From Methylocystis sp. (lineage in GTDB: Bacteria > Pseudomonadota > Alphaproteobacteria > Rhizobiales > Beijerinckiaceae), in the NCBI RefSeq assembly GCF_021731785.1, contig NZ_JAKFWS010000005.1, positions 1 to 60,820 on the forward strand: a stretch of DNA of 60,820 nt, read 5' to 3'. Below, piece by piece: positions 18,532 through 27,457 of this stretch. The notes beneath the pieces are model-generated. The model was not told the origin of the DNA and did no database searches. It saw only the letters and a program-made list of their open reading frames with translations. The stretch's first letter is position 1, and each line of letters begins with the position of its first letter. A program made the position numbers and the translations under genes.

Positions 18532-19143
18532 TTAGCCGCGCGCCGCCTCCTTGGCTATCGCGACGGCGCTCGCCATATCCTCCGGTCTGTTGACGTTGAA
18601 GAACGGGTCATACGGTTCGACCGGCCATTCGACGATGACATTTGCAAAGTGAGCGATGAACGCCGACACCCTGCGCTCGCCTTCTTCCATGAGCGCGCGC
18701 CGCAACTCGTCGCGCAGCGCAACCGGCCAGAGCGCCACGGCGTGATGGGTCCGCGCGTTAGACGCGGCGACCGCGATGCTTGCGCCGGCGCGCTTTCGGG
18801 CGGCTTGCAGACGCGACAGGAGATCGGCGGGCAGGAATGGGGTGTCGCCTGGCGCGCTGAGAACATCGGCCGCTCCCCTCGCGGCGGCAAAGTCCATGCC
18901 CGCCAGGACGCCTGCAAGCGGTCCCGCGAAACCCTCGACGCTGTCGGCGACGACCGGAAGTCCGAAGCGCGCAAAACGCGCCGGATCGCCGTTTGCGTTG
19001 ATCGCCAGCGCGGCGCACTGCGGCTTCAAGCGATCGATCACATGCTCAAGGATAGGTTTGCCTGAAATCTTGACGAGCGGCTTGTCGCCCCCGCCCATGC
19101 GCCGCGCCAGTCCGCCGGCGAGGATCACCCCGATGCTGGTCAT
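18532..19143 (-). CDS. mobA: Molybdenum cofactor guanylyltransferase
   Basis: This 203-residue enzyme links GMP to molybdopterin to form the guanine dinucleotide cofactor. The N-terminal nucleotide-binding motif is LAGGLARRMGGGDKPL at about 9-24. It is followed by GDTPFLPADLL and a C-terminal NVNRPEDMA segment typical of MobA. Other molybdenum-cofactor genes lie elsewhere in the window (moaD/moaE, mogA), so the organism makes Mo-enzymes. Confidence 0.93.
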   Translation of the reverse strand: MTSIGVILAGGLARRMGGGDKPLVKISGKPILEHVIDRLKPQCAALAINANGDPARFARFGLPVVADSVEGFAGPLAGVLAGMDFAAARGAADVLSAPGDTPFLPADLLSRLQAARKRAGASIAVAASNARTHHAVALWPVALRDELRRALMEEGERRVSAFIAHFANVIVEWPVEPYDPFFNVNRPEDMASAVAIAKEAARG

Positions 19144-19512
19144 GCGCTTTCCGAATTCGCCTCAGCCAGGGACGCCGCCATCGTTTACGCGCGTCACGGT
19201 TTCGCCCAAATGGTTGACACAGTTAACGCGGCGTTTTTAGAGCTTTGCGCCATCGATGACGTGGCCGCGCGAATTCCTAGACTTGCCGTACCGGCGTAAC
19301 GCGCGCGATCGAAGCAAAACCCTGCAAAATCGGGCGCCAATGTGGTATTGGCGGTTCAACGGGCGGGGCAGGCAAGTCTACCGCCTGCCGCATCTTCCTA
19401 AAATTTAGTTTATTTTCCATTGCTTATAGAAGCTGTTGGTTTAGGCAATTCTTAAAGCGACGGCTTTATAAGGATCGCTACTAGGCAGCTGTTTGAGTAG
19501 CGAGTAAGTGAG
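19144..19512. promoter_or_regulatory. Divergent regulatory region mobA / sciP with CtrA-like box
   Basis: These 369 bases hold a TTAG-N7-TTAA box at 19441-19455, one mismatch from the CtrA consensus TTAA-N7-TTAA and 57 bases upstream of the sciP ATG. The area around 19400-19470 is AT-richer than the flanks. In Caulobacter, CtrA activates sciP, so the site is in the expected place. No other small ORF looks coding here. Confidence 0.6.
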
Positions 19513-19788
19513 ATGACCGAGACGCACCGTCCCCGTGTCAAATATGTCATCGGCCCCGATGGCAGTCCGCTGACCATTGCCGATTTACCCCCCGCTTCGA
19601 CCAAGCGCTGGGTCATTCGGCGCAAGGCGGAAGTGGTGGCGGCGGTGCGCGGCGGTCTTCTTTCGCTCGACGAGGCCTGCAGTCGCTACACGCTGACGGT
19701 GGACGAATTCCTCAGCTGGCAGATGTCGATCGATCAGCACGGGCTTGCAGGGCTGCGAACGACGCGTCTCCAGCAATATCGCATTTAA
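19513..19788 (+). CDS. sciP: CtrA inhibitor SciP
   Basis: This 91-residue DUF1153 protein is the small helix-turn-helix partner of CtrA. Seen are VKYVIGPDGSPLTIADLPP, TKRWVIRRKAEVVAAVRGGLL, and SLDEACSRYTLTVDEFLSWQ, the last being the HTH. In Caulobacter SciP binds CtrA and blocks its recruitment of RNA polymerase, timing flagellar and chemotaxis gene expression. Length and sequence are highly conserved across Hyphomicrobiales. It is monocistronic. A weak AAGTGAG stretch precedes the ATG. Confidence 0.95.
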   Translation: MTETHRPRVKYVIGPDGSPLTIADLPPASTKRWVIRRKAEVVAAVRGGLLSLDEACSRYTLTVDEFLSWQMSIDQHGLAGLRTTRLQQYRI

Positions 19789-19948
19789 CCTCGACGCAAG
19801 AGCGCGTCCTGGCCGAGAATCGACGGCGACGCACAGATTGGCGTCGCGCGCTCCAAGCCGCGGTCGTAAAAATGGCGCTTCACCCGCGGTGAGACGAAGG
19901 CGCGACTTCCGCGCTGCTTTGAATTTCTGAACGCGATCGCCGGCCGCT

Positions 19949-20932
19949 TCATTTGAGCGGCTGCTCCTCTATCCCGCGCCAGCGCTCGACGAGTTTCCTG
20001 CGCTCAAAAAGCGCAACGACGACGAGCGCGATCAGCAAGGGGATAATGAGGTAGAAGAGTCTCCAAACGAGCAGCGCAGCCAAGACCTTCAGGCGCGGCA
20101 CGTCGGGCATCACCTTGATGAACAGCAGCTCGAAGATGCCGAGACCACCCGGCGCATGTGACACCAAAGCCGCCGAGAAGGACAGGAGAAAGGCGCCGAG
20201 CACGACGAGATAGCCCGGATTGCCCTGCTCCGGCAGCGCGAAATAGATGATGCCGGCCGCGCCGATGAGCTCCAGTGGCGCGGCGAAGAGCTGGCGCACC
20301 ATGATGCCGGGGCGCGGATAGAGAATCTCGAAACGCCCGAACAGGCGGATCGCGCGGAAATGCATGAGCGATCCGAGAATGTAGACAACGACGAAAGCCA
20401 AACAGGCGAGGCCGACGACGAGCGCGGTATGGGGGTTGGTCACGACGTCCGGCAGGAAGCCCGACAGTCGCTGCATGATCGTCGGATCGTAAGTGAGCAA
20501 AAGCCCGGCGAGTAGCACATTGCCAAAGCCGAACGTATAGGAGCACAACACCACCAACGTCGCGACTTGCGTTGCGGTCAGCCCCTTCGTCGAATAGGCG
20601 CGATAGCGCACCATGGCGCCCGAGAAAACGCTCGCGCCGATATTGTGAGACAGGGCGTAGGTCGTAAACGAGCAGACCGAAATAAACAGCCAGTTGATAT
20701 GCTTGACGCCAAGATGGAGCAGCGCGATGCGATCGTACCAGGCGAGCGCCGCGTAGGCGACAAGCGTCGACAGGCCGGCAAGAAGATAATGCGTCGTCGG
20801 TATGGCCTTCAGATTGGCCCAAACCTCGACGCCAACCGATTCTCCTCTGAATTCTCGATAGAGAAGGAAGAAAGAGGCGACGACGGCGACGAGGCCGACC
20901 GTCGGCCAAAAATATTCCAGCAGTTTTCTCAT
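19949..20932 (-). CDS. YbhN/UPF0104 (lysylphosphatidylglycerol synthase TM-type) membrane protein
   Basis: This 327-residue protein has about eight hydrophobic segments. It shows hallmarks of the MprF-type flippase fold without a synthase domain: SVCSFTTYALSHNIGASVFSGAMVRYRAYS, VSHAPGGLGIFE and RLFYLIIPLLIA. Such proteins are thought to move or flip lipids in the inner membrane. The substrate is unknown. The ATG at 20932 is chosen, with an upstream GTG at 20956 also open. Neither has a clear Shine-Dalgarno. Confidence 0.85.
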   Translation of the reverse strand: MRKLLEYFWPTVGLVAVVASFFLLYREFRGESVGVEVWANLKAIPTTHYLLAGLSTLVAYAALAWYDRIALLHLGVKHINWLFISVCSFTTYALSHNIGASVFSGAMVRYRAYSTKGLTATQVATLVVLCSYTFGFGNVLLAGLLLTYDPTIMQRLSGFLPDVVTNPHTALVVGLACLAFVVVYILGSLMHFRAIRLFGRFEILYPRPGIMVRQLFAAPLELIGAAGIIYFALPEQGNPGYLVVLGAFLLSFSAALVSHAPGGLGIFELLFIKVMPDVPRLKVLAALLVWRLFYLIIPLLIALVVVALFERRKLVERWRGIEEQPLK

Positions 20933-21069
20933 GCGGACCGTCGCGTTAAGTTGCACCGTCGATCATCGAACCGGCCGCTGCTGGCCGCATATTCCCTCGC
21001 ATGGAGCGACCAGCGGCCGCAAGCCCGCTGCGATTATTTCAAGCTTGCGGCGAATCAATGGAGACGGGA

Positions 21070-21648
21070 ATGAACTTGCTTTCGCGGATCAAGGGCTTAA
21101 TTCTGACGCCGCAGACTGAGTGGGCGCAGATCTCGCAAGAGGAGACGTCGGTCTTAGATCTCTATCGCAATTATATTGCCGTGCTGGCGCTGCTTCCGCC
21201 CTTCGCGAGCTTCTTCGGCTCGTGGCTTTTCGGCTTTTCCTACGGTTCGCAGGGAACCATGCACCCGACGTTTGCGGGCGGCCTCTATCGCGCTTTCGTT
21301 CAATATCTCCTCAGCCTGCCGGCCCTCTTTCTCGTCGCCTTCGTCATATCGGCCATCGCGCCGCATTTTGAAGGCAAGACCGACGACCGCCGCGCCCTGA
21401 TGCTGACCGCCTATTCCTTCACGCCGGTCTGGCTCGCCTCTCTGTTTGGTCTAGTTCCCGGCCTTCGATGGCTGGACGTGCTCGGGTTCTATGGAATTTA
21501 TGTTTTTTCCGTCGGCCTGCCGCCCATGATGCGTGTGCCAAGGGAAAATCTCGACGTCTTCACCCTCGCGATGCTGTTTCTCGTCGTCGCGACCGTCGCG
21601 CTGCACGGATGGCTGGTGCATCTCATAGCTCCGCAGCAGCTGATCTAG
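21070..21648 (+). CDS. YIP1 family membrane protein
   Basis: This 192-residue protein has a short N-terminal cytoplasmic segment (MNLLSRIKGLILTPQTEW, typical of bacterial Yip1 proteins) followed by five hydrophobic segments. The ATG at 21070 is preceded by GGAGACGGGA, so I prefer it to upstream in-frame starts. The function of bacterial YIP1 proteins is not established. It is divergent from the YbhN-like gene and converges on moaE with a four-base overlap of the ends. Confidence 0.83.
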   Translation: MNLLSRIKGLILTPQTEWAQISQEETSVLDLYRNYIAVLALLPPFASFFGSWLFGFSYGSQGTMHPTFAGGLYRAFVQYLLSLPALFLVAFVISAIAPHFEGKTDDRRALMLTAYSFTPVWLASLFGLVPGLRWLDVLGFYGIYVFSVGLPPMMRVPRENLDVFTLAMLFLVVATVALHGWLVHLIAPQQLI

Positions 21649-22112
21649 CGCCAGCGCGCCATGGCGTCGTCGTCCTCGAATCTCGCCTCAACCCAGTCGT
21701 CAGGAGCGCCGTCCGCGCGGCGCTCCTTTTTCCAGAAGGGCGCCCGGGTCTTCAGGTAGTCCATCAGAAACTCCGCGGCGGCGAAGGCGTCGGCGCGTCG
21801 GCGCGCCGCCGTGAGCACCAGAACGATCTGTTCGCCAGGCCGAATGCGGCCGAAGCGATGAATGACGGTCAGGCCCTGTAAGGGCCATCGCTCGAGCGCC
21901 TGGTCGGCGACACGAGCGATCTCCGCTTCCGCCATCCCCGGATAATGTTCGAGTTCAAGAGATTCGAGCGAACCGTCCTCGTCCCTGCAAAGGCCGACGA
22001 AACTGACAAGCGCGCCGATGTTTCGCCGTCCGTGGGTCAGCAGCGCCTGCTCGCGTCCGGGATCGAAATTTTCTGCCTGCACGCGCACGGACGGCGCCGT
22101 CCGCTGCGTCAT
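21645..22112 (-). CDS. moaE: Molybdopterin synthase catalytic subunit
   Basis: This 155-residue MoaE is the large subunit of molybdopterin synthase. Together with thiocarboxylated MoaD it puts the dithiolene sulfurs into precursor Z. Motifs include NIGALVSFVGLCRDEDG, LELEHYPGMAE, VIHRFGRIRPGEQIVLV and DYLKTRAPFWKKE, the last two holding the active-site lysines. It starts one base after the moaD stop codon, so the two subunits are made together. Confidence 0.95.
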   Translation of the reverse strand: MTQRTAPSVRVQAENFDPGREQALLTHGRRNIGALVSFVGLCRDEDGSLESLELEHYPGMAEAEIARVADQALERWPLQGLTVIHRFGRIRPGEQIVLVLTAARRRADAFAAAEFLMDYLKTRAPFWKKERRADGAPDDWVEARFEDDDAMARWR

Positions 22113-22113
22113 C

Positions 22114-22365
22114 TCAGCCTCCGGTCATCGGGGGGAAGAAGGCGATCTCGCGGGCGGCGACGATCGGCGCGTCCGGCGCCGCATGGATCTTGTCGACCGC
22201 CGCGCGGATCGTCGCCGGATTGGCGAATGCGGCGGCATAGCCTTCGCCGCGCGCGGACAGCCAGTCGATCAGCTGGCGCACCGTGACCACCTCGCCCGGC
22301 GGCGCAATGTCCTCTTCCGCCAGACCGATGCGCTCGCGCACCCATGCGAAATACAGCGCCTTCAT
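22114..22365 (-). CDS. moaD: Molybdopterin synthase sulfur carrier subunit
   Basis: This 83-residue ubiquitin-like MoaD begins MKALYFAWVRERIG and ends in the required TGG (Gly-Gly C-terminus), which is adenylated and thiocarboxylated. The start at 22365 overlaps the pgsA stop by four bases (ATGA), and moaE follows after one base. The three-gene order pgsA-moaD-moaE is common in Hyphomicrobiales. Confidence 0.95.
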   Translation of the reverse strand: MKALYFAWVRERIGLAEEDIAPPGEVVTVRQLIDWLSARGEGYAAAFANPATIRAAVDKIHAAPDAPIVAAREIAFFPPMTGG

Positions 22366-22970
22366 CCCGGCCCGTCTTCCCCGAAATGATCCCATGCCGA
22401 CTGCAGATAGTCGAACCCGGTATAAAGCGTCAGGATCGCCGCCGCCCACAACAGGGACGCGCCGATCTTGATCGTGCCGGGAAGAACCACTTCGCCCGCC
22501 GGCCCGGCGATCAGGAATCCCAGCGCCACGAGCTGCGCCGCCGTTTTCCACTTGGCGATGGCGGAGACCGGCAGTCGAACCTTGAGCTCGGCCAGATGCT
22601 CCCGCAGCCCCGACACGAGGATTTCGCGGCACAGGATGATGATCGCCGCCCATATCGTCCAGCCGGCCACCGTTTTGTCGGCGACGAGCGCCATCAGGGT
22701 GGTCGCCACGAGCAGCTTGTCCGCAATCGGATCGAGCATCCGGCCGAGCGGCGAGTGCTGCTGCCAGATTCTTGCGAAATAGCCGTCGAGAAAATCCGTC
22801 ACGGCGGCGGCGATGAAAATCCCCAGCGCCGTCCATCGCGCCCAATGATCGGTGAAGCTGAGAAGCAAACCCGCGACCACCGGAACGGCGACGACGCGGC
22901 CATAGGTGAGCAGATTGGGCAGCGCCAGCGCTTGGGAACGACGCTTGGCGGTGACAGCCGTCTCGGACAT
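22362..22970 (-). CDS. pgsA: CDP-diacylglycerol-glycerol-3-phosphate 3-phosphatidyltransferase
   Basis: This 202-residue inner-membrane enzyme makes phosphatidylglycerophosphate from CDP-diacylglycerol and glycerol-3-phosphate. The CDP-alcohol phosphotransferase motif is complete: DFLDGYFAR, then GRMLDPIADK. I start at the ATG at 22970 (MSETAVTAKRR). The upstream 37-codon extension runs through a tandem repeat rich in Cys and Ala codons and is not protein-like. It is coupled to moaD by a four-base overlap. Confidence 0.93.
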   Translation of the reverse strand: MSETAVTAKRRSQALALPNLLTYGRVVAVPVVAGLLLSFTDHWARWTALGIFIAAAVTDFLDGYFARIWQQHSPLGRMLDPIADKLLVATTLMALVADKTVAGWTIWAAIIILCREILVSGLREHLAELKVRLPVSAIAKWKTAAQLVALGFLIAGPAGEVVLPGTIKIGASLLWAAAILTLYTGFDYLQSAWDHFGEDGPG

Positions 22971-23026
22971 AGCGCAAGGGAATATGTTCCCGGCGTCCAA
23001 TGTCAATAGACAGAGCGCCCGGACAG

Positions 23027-23066
23027 AAAGCGCGCCACAGCAAAGCGCGCCACAGCAAAGCGCGCC
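23027..23066. repeat. 15-base tandem repeat, about 2.7 copies
   Basis: The unit AAAGCGCGCCACAGC occurs twice without change and then a third time for its first ten bases. It lies between pgsA and the DoxX gene, in the presumed leader of pgsA. Copy number may vary between strains. No function is evident. Confidence 0.75.
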
Positions 23067-23109
23067 GTCCCGTCCGCGCATCGGCTGTTAAATCGCGACG
23101 GTTGCGGCC

Positions 23110-23499
23110 TCACTCGCGGTCGAGCGCGAAGGCGCCGGGTCCGGCCGCCGCAAAAAACAGAAATACGAAGCAGTAGAGCGCGGCGAGCTCGCCCTTGTTG
23201 ACGATCGGCCAGAGATCCTGGCCGGCGTGAAACAGGAAATAGGCGACCGCCATCTGGCCCGAAAGGATAAAGGCGACAGGCCGTGTGAACAGGCCGAGCA
23301 GCATCAATACGCCGCCGACAAGTTCGATGATCCCCGCCGCGCCCCGGAGCGAGATCAGTTGCAGCCCGTCAAACATCGCGACGTGTGGGACGCCGAAGAG
23401 CTTGGCCGTTCCATGCTGCAAAAAAAGCAGAGCGGCGGCGATGCGCAGCAGGCCCTGCGCATGCGGTGCGAAGCGTTGTGGAATGATGCGCAGAGTCAT
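23110..23499 (-). CDS. DoxX family membrane protein
   Basis: This 129-residue protein has four hydrophobic segments and the DoxX pattern LLRIAAALLFLQHGTAKLFG, GGVLMLLGLFTRPVAF, and GQMAVAYFLFH. DoxX proteins are small membrane proteins linked to quinone or redox functions. The role here is unknown. An AGGAGG site lies eight bases before the ATG. It lies 11 bases downstream of the nitroreductase gene and is probably co-transcribed with it. Confidence 0.87.
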   Translation of the reverse strand: MTLRIIPQRFAPHAQGLLRIAAALLFLQHGTAKLFGVPHVAMFDGLQLISLRGAAGIIELVGGVLMLLGLFTRPVAFILSGQMAVAYFLFHAGQDLWPIVNKGELAALYCFVFLFFAAAGPGAFALDRE

Positions 23500-23510
23500 C
23501 GGATGGCCTC

Positions 23511-24119
23511 CTAGAGAATCCTGGCGATCTCCTCAAAATCAAGCCGCGGACCGCGAGGATAGAGCTTTGCCGGATCACCATAACCGATGTTGATCAAGAA
23601 ATTCGATTTTATCCGGGTGCCTTGGAAGAATTCCGCGTCGACCTTGTCCCTGTCGAATCCGCTCATCGGTCCGCAATCGAGACCCACCGCGCGAAGCGCG
23701 AGAAGCAGGTACGCGCCCTGCAGCGAGCCGTTACGAAACGCCGTCTGGTCGATCAGGGTTTCGTTGCCGATGAACCAGGAACGCGCGTCCGTCGCCGGAT
23801 AAAGGCGCGGCAGAATTTCGGGAAAATCCAGATCATAGGCGACGATTGCCGTAGCGGGCGCGGCCATGGTCTTCGGGCGATTGGCGTCCGACATCGCCGG
23901 CGCGAGCCTGGCCTTCGCCTCGGGCGAGCGCACGAAGACGACGCGCATCGGGGAGCAATTGGCGCTTGTCGGACCCCATTTCGCGTAATCTACGGCGCGT
24001 TCGAGCAGGCTGTCAGGCACATCCCTGTCAAGCCAGCCGTTATGAGTCCGCGCGCCGGTAAAGAGCCGCTCCAACGCTTCCGGCGCAATCGGGCCTGCGG
24101 CCTGCCTGTCGGTCATCAT
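23511..24119 (-). CDS. RutE/HadB-like malonic semialdehyde reductase (nitroreductase family)
   Basis: This 202-residue FMN-dependent nitroreductase-fold protein has [21 protein letters not shown] (FMN site), then [25 protein letters not shown] and [10 protein letters not shown]. The overall pattern matches RutE-type 3-hydroxypropionate dehydrogenase/malonic semialdehyde reductases. No other rut genes are nearby, so a general reductase role is as likely as pyrimidine catabolism. It follows the TPR gene by 15 bases. Confidence 0.85.
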   Translation of the reverse strand: MMTDRQAAGPIAPEALERLFTGARTHNGWLDRDVPDSLLERAVDYAKWGPTSANCSPMRVVFVRSPEAKARLAPAMSDANRPKTMAAPATAIVAYDLDFPEILPRLYPATDARSWFIGNETLIDQTAFRNGSLQGAYLLLALRAVGLDCGPMSGFDRDKVDAEFFQGTRIKSNFLINIGYGDPAKLYPRGPRLDFEEIARIL

Positions 24120-24134
24120 CGCATCCCTGCAGCG

Positions 24135-24890
24135 CTAGATGTCGCGCCCTTCGACTTCAATATGTAGGCGCTCCTCGATTTTGCGGAGCGATTCCTGCTG
24201 GGGCGAGATCGCGAGCGACTTTCGATAGGCGGCGAGCGCGCCTTTCTTGTCGCCGGACTTTTCCTTGAGCGCGCCGAGGGCGGCGAGCGCGTCGAAACGT
24301 TTCGGCTCAAGCGTCGTCGCAGTCTCGAGGTCAGCGATCGCGCCGCTGTTGTCGCCTTGCTCGGCCCGCGCCTTGGCGCGCATGACATAGGCCTCCGTCC
24401 ACTGGGGAGACAGCGCCACCACATAGTCGAGCAGGCTGAGCGCAAGCGATGGCGCGCCGGCCGCATCCGCCGCAAGCGCGCGCGCCGCCAGCAGATTGAT
24501 CGTGTCTGACTCCGCGCGCGACCAGCGGCTGGCGATCGCCGCGGCGACGCCTTTCGCCTCGCGCTCGTCCTCGGCCTGCTCCAGGCGCAGATAGAGCCGA
24601 GCCATATCCTCGTCCCGTCGTTCGGCAGGGTCTTTAGGCTGCGCCGGCGGCCCGGCCGCTGGCGCGCGCCGCTCGGGCGCTCGTTCGCCTCCTCCCTGCC
24701 CCGGACCAAGCGCTCTGGTTCCGGGCGGCAGAGGAATTCTTCCAATGCCCGGAATGAACAGGAAATTTTCGCCATCCTCCGCAAACGATTCGATCGACGG
24801 CGGTCCCGACTCCTGAGCCGCCGGCCGCCGCATGGGCAAGGCTGCCAAAAAAACGACGATTGTCAGGGGAAGAAGCCGCAGGATGCGCAT
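24135..24890 (-). CDS. Secreted tetratricopeptide repeat protein
   Basis: This 251-residue protein has a signal peptide (MRILRLLPLTIVVFLAALP...) and a Pro/Gly-rich linker. At least three TPR units cover about residues 110-245, for example WTEAYVMRAKARAEQGDNSGAI followed by FDALAALGALKEKSGDKKGAL. It probably acts as a periplasmic scaffold. I prefer the second ATG (24890) because the signal peptide begins there. It is the first gene of a TPR/nitroreductase/DoxX operon. Confidence 0.82.
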   Translation of the reverse strand: MRILRLLPLTIVVFLAALPMRRPAAQESGPPSIESFAEDGENFLFIPGIGRIPLPPGTRALGPGQGGGERAPERRAPAAGPPAQPKDPAERRDEDMARLYLRLEQAEDEREAKGVAAAIASRWSRAESDTINLLAARALAADAAGAPSLALSLLDYVVALSPQWTEAYVMRAKARAEQGDNSGAIADLETATTLEPKRFDALAALGALKEKSGDKKGALAAYRKSLAISPQQESLRKIEERLHIEVEGRDI

Positions 24891-24953
24891 GGCGGCTAAC
24901 ATAGCGCGATTAAACAGAAACGGCCACAGTTGGCGGCGCGGCAGCGTATTGCA

Positions 24954-24968
24954 TTAACCATTCGTTAG
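24954..24968. promoter_or_regulatory. CtrA-like box TTAA-N7-TTAG
   Basis: The site reads TTAACCATTCGTTAG, one mismatch from the gapped CtrA consensus and containing TTAACCAT, the preferred CtrA half-site. It lies between the divergent TPR gene and the carrier-protein-like gene, about 160 bases before the latter's ATG, so it could serve either gene. Confidence 0.5.
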
Positions 24969-25126
24969 CCGAAACCCGACCCTGGCGCTGCGAATTCATC
25001 CTCCGTTCAGGCGAGGCGCCCGAATCCTGTGCGCACTAGTTAGGATTGTTAGGACCCAACCGCGCCTATCGCGCCAACAACGCTGCAGCCCGCGTTTGAG
25101 GCGTCGAACTCCTGGAGTTGGAATCG

Positions 25127-25384
25127 ATGATGGATACCATACGCCGTCTGTTGCAAGAGCACGGCCGTCTGCACATGCCGGTGGCGCAATTGTCGGATTT
25201 CGACGATCTTTACGGCGCAGGACTGACGCCGTTCGCCGCCATCCGCACCATGCTCGCGCTTGAAGAAGCTTTCGACATAGAATTTCCGGTTTCTATGCTG
25301 CGCCGGCAAAGCTTCGCTTCGATCAACGCCGTTCGTAATTGCGTCAACGAGCTGTTGACGGCGGCTGAACGCCGCGCCGCTTAG
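25127..25384 (+). CDS. Acyl-carrier-protein-like protein with Pro at the Ppant position
   Basis: This 85-residue four-helix carrier protein homologue has FDDLYGAGLTPFAAI followed by RTMLALEEAFDIEFP, which aligns well with the helix II region of ACP. The phosphopantetheine serine (DSL in ACP, TS in close relatives) is occupied by Pro in GLTPF, so the protein cannot carry the usual prosthetic group. The ATG at 25127 is nine bases after GGAG. A TTG at 25118 is also open. It is flanked by a CtrA-like box and ilvD, with no fatty-acid or polyketide genes nearby. The function is unknown. Confidence 0.72.
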   Translation: MMDTIRRLLQEHGRLHMPVAQLSDFDDLYGAGLTPFAAIRTMLALEEAFDIEFPVSMLRRQSFASINAVRNCVNELLTAAERRAA

Positions 25385-25565
25385 GCGTCTTAAGCCAAGC
25401 CGCGGGCGCGAGAGTTAAGCTCTCGTCGCGCGCTCGTGCCGCCAAGCTGAGCGCCCCGAGAGTCGCGGACTGAACGGCGCCGCGCACGGTTGCGGCGGCT
25501 CCTTCGCTGCGCTAGTCGTCTCTGGAAAGGTTCGAACCTCGAGCCTTCGCGACGACGAGAATTCG

Positions 25566-27398
25566 ATGCCTCCCTATCGTTCACGCACGACGACCCACGG
25601 CCGCAACATGGCCGGCGCACGCGGCCTGTGGCGCGCGACGGGCATGAAAGAGGAAGACTTCGGCAAGCCGATCATCGCCGTCGCCAATTCCTTCACGCAA
25701 TTCGTGCCGGGCCATGTTCATTTAAAGGATCTTGGCCAGCTCGTCGCCGCCGAGATTGAAAAGGCCGGCGGCGTCGCGAAGGAGTTCAACACCATCGCGA
25801 TCGATGATGGAATCGCCATGGGCCACGACGGGATGCTCTACTCCCTGCCCTCGCGCGATCTCATCGCCGACAGCGTCGAATATATGGTCAATGCGCATTG
25901 CGCCGACGCGCTGGTCTGCATCTCCAATTGCGACAAGATCACGCCGGGCATGCTGATGGCGGCGTTGCGTCTCAATATTCCGACGGTGTTCGTTTCGGGC
26001 GGTCCGATGGAGGCCGGCAAGGTCGTGCTCGCCGGCAAGGAGCATGCGCTCGATCTTGTCGACGCGATTATCGCCGGCGCCGACGACACGGTCAGCGAAG
26101 CGGATGTTGCGACGATCGAGCGCTCCGCCTGTCCAACCTGCGGCTCCTGCTCCGGCATGTTCACCGCGAACAGCATGAACTGTCTGACCGAGGCGCTGGG
26201 CCTTTCACTTCCAGGCAACGGATCGGTTCTCGCGACGCATGCCGATCGTCGACGCCTGTTTGTCGAAGCCGGCCATCTGATCGTCGATCTCGCGCGGCGC
26301 TACTACGAGCAGAACGACGATAGCGTGCTGCCGCGTTCGATCGCGAGCTTCGAAGCGTTTGAGAACGCCATCACGCTCGACATCGCCATGGGCGGCTCCA
26401 CCAACACCGTGCTGCATCTTCTCGCGGCGGCGCATGAGGCGCAGATCGATTTCACCATGGCCGACATCGACCGGCTGTCGCGACGCGTGCCGGTGCTGTG
26501 CAAGGTCGCGCCCTCCGCGGCCGACGTTCATCTCGAAGACGTGCATCGCGCCGGCGGCGTCATCGCCATCCTCGGCGAGCTGCTGCGCGCTGGCTTGCTG
26601 CATGGCGATCTGCCGACCGTCCACAGTCCTTCGGTCAGCGACGCGGTGGCGCGCTGGGACATCGCGGTGACGCAGAGCGAGACCGCGCGCACGTTCTTTC
26701 GCGCCGCGCCCGGCGGCGTGCCGACGCAAGTCGCCTTCAGCCAAGACCGCCGCTACAAAGAGCTCGACGCTGATCGCGAGAAGGGCGCGATACGCGACGC
26801 GGCGCACGCCTTTTCCAGGGATGGCGGCCTCGCTGTCCTCAACGGCAATCTCGCCGTCGACGGCTGCATCGTGAAAACCGCTGGAGTCGACGAGTCGATC
26901 CTGAAATTCGCCGGCCCCGCCAAGATCTTTGAAAGCCAGGACGCCGCGGTTTCCGGCATCCTGACGGGCGGCGTAAAGGCCGGCGACGTCGTCGTCATTC
27001 GCTACGAAGGCCCGCGCGGCGGGCCGGGCATGCAGGAAATGCTCTATCCGACGAGCTATCTGAAGTCGAAGGGGCTCGGCAAAGTCTGCGCGCTGGTCAC
27101 CGACGGACGATTTTCCGGCGGCACCGCCGGTCTTTCGATTGGCCATGTGTCGCCCGAGGCCGCGGAAGGCGGCGCCATCGCTCTGGTCAGAGACGGCGAC
27201 CGGATCGAAATCGACATCCCGTCGCGCACGATCACGCTCGCGGTGAGCAACGAGGAACTCGCGGCGCGGCGCGCCGAACAGGCGGCCAAGGGCTTCGCGC
27301 CGGCACAGCCCCGGCCGCGAAAAATCACGACGGCGCTGCGCGCCTACGCCTCAATGACGACGAGCGCGGCGAAGGGCGCCGTGCGACAGGTTTCCTGA
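25566..27398 (+). CDS. ilvD: Dihydroxy-acid dehydratase
   Basis: This 610-residue iron-sulfur enzyme converts dihydroxyacids to the 2-oxo acids of valine, leucine and isoleucine synthesis. The cluster-ligand motifs are [12 protein letters not shown] and [17 protein letters not shown]. The C-terminal region has [12 protein letters not shown] and TDGRFSGGT, with the catalytic Ser region. Length is normal for the IlvD form. It begins [17 protein letters not shown] as in other alphaproteobacteria. The gene stands alone between the carrier-like gene and a histidine kinase. Confidence 0.96.
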   Translation: MPPYRSRTTTHGRNMAGARGLWRATGMKEEDFGKPIIAVANSFTQFVPGHVHLKDLGQLVAAEIEKAGGVAKEFNTIAIDDGIAMGHDGMLYSLPSRDLIADSVEYMVNAHCADALVCISNCDKITPGMLMAALRLNIPTVFVSGGPMEAGKVVLAGKEHALDLVDAIIAGADDTVSEADVATIERSACPTCGSCSGMFTANSMNCLTEALGLSLPGNGSVLATHADRRRLFVEAGHLIVDLARRYYEQNDDSVLPRSIASFEAFENAITLDIAMGGSTNTVLHLLAAAHEAQIDFTMADIDRLSRRVPVLCKVAPSAADVHLEDVHRAGGVIAILGELLRAGLLHGDLPTVHSPSVSDAVARWDIAVTQSETARTFFRAAPGGVPTQVAFSQDRRYKELDADREKGAIRDAAHAFSRDGGLAVLNGNLAVDGCIVKTAGVDESILKFAGPAKIFESQDAAVSGILTGGVKAGDVVVIRYEGPRGGPGMQEMLYPTSYLKSKGLGKVCALVTDGRFSGGTAGLSIGHVSPEAAEGGAIALVRDGDRIEIDIPSRTITLAVSNEELAARRAEQAAKGFAPAQPRPRKITTALRAYASMTTSAAKGAVRQVS

Positions 27399-27457
27399 CC
27401 TTTCGCAATTTTAGCGGGCGTCGTAGACTGACGCGCGCACTCCGTCGCCGGAACAAA

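Noticed and set aside
23511-24119. Reading the nitroreductase as part of a pyrimidine-degrading rut operon
   Set aside because: Neighbours are a TPR protein and DoxX. No other rut gene is present.
25520-25545. Possible tRNA T-arm (GGTTCGAACC) before ilvD
   Set aside because: The short palindrome has no acceptor, D or anticodon stem around it, so it is not a tRNA.
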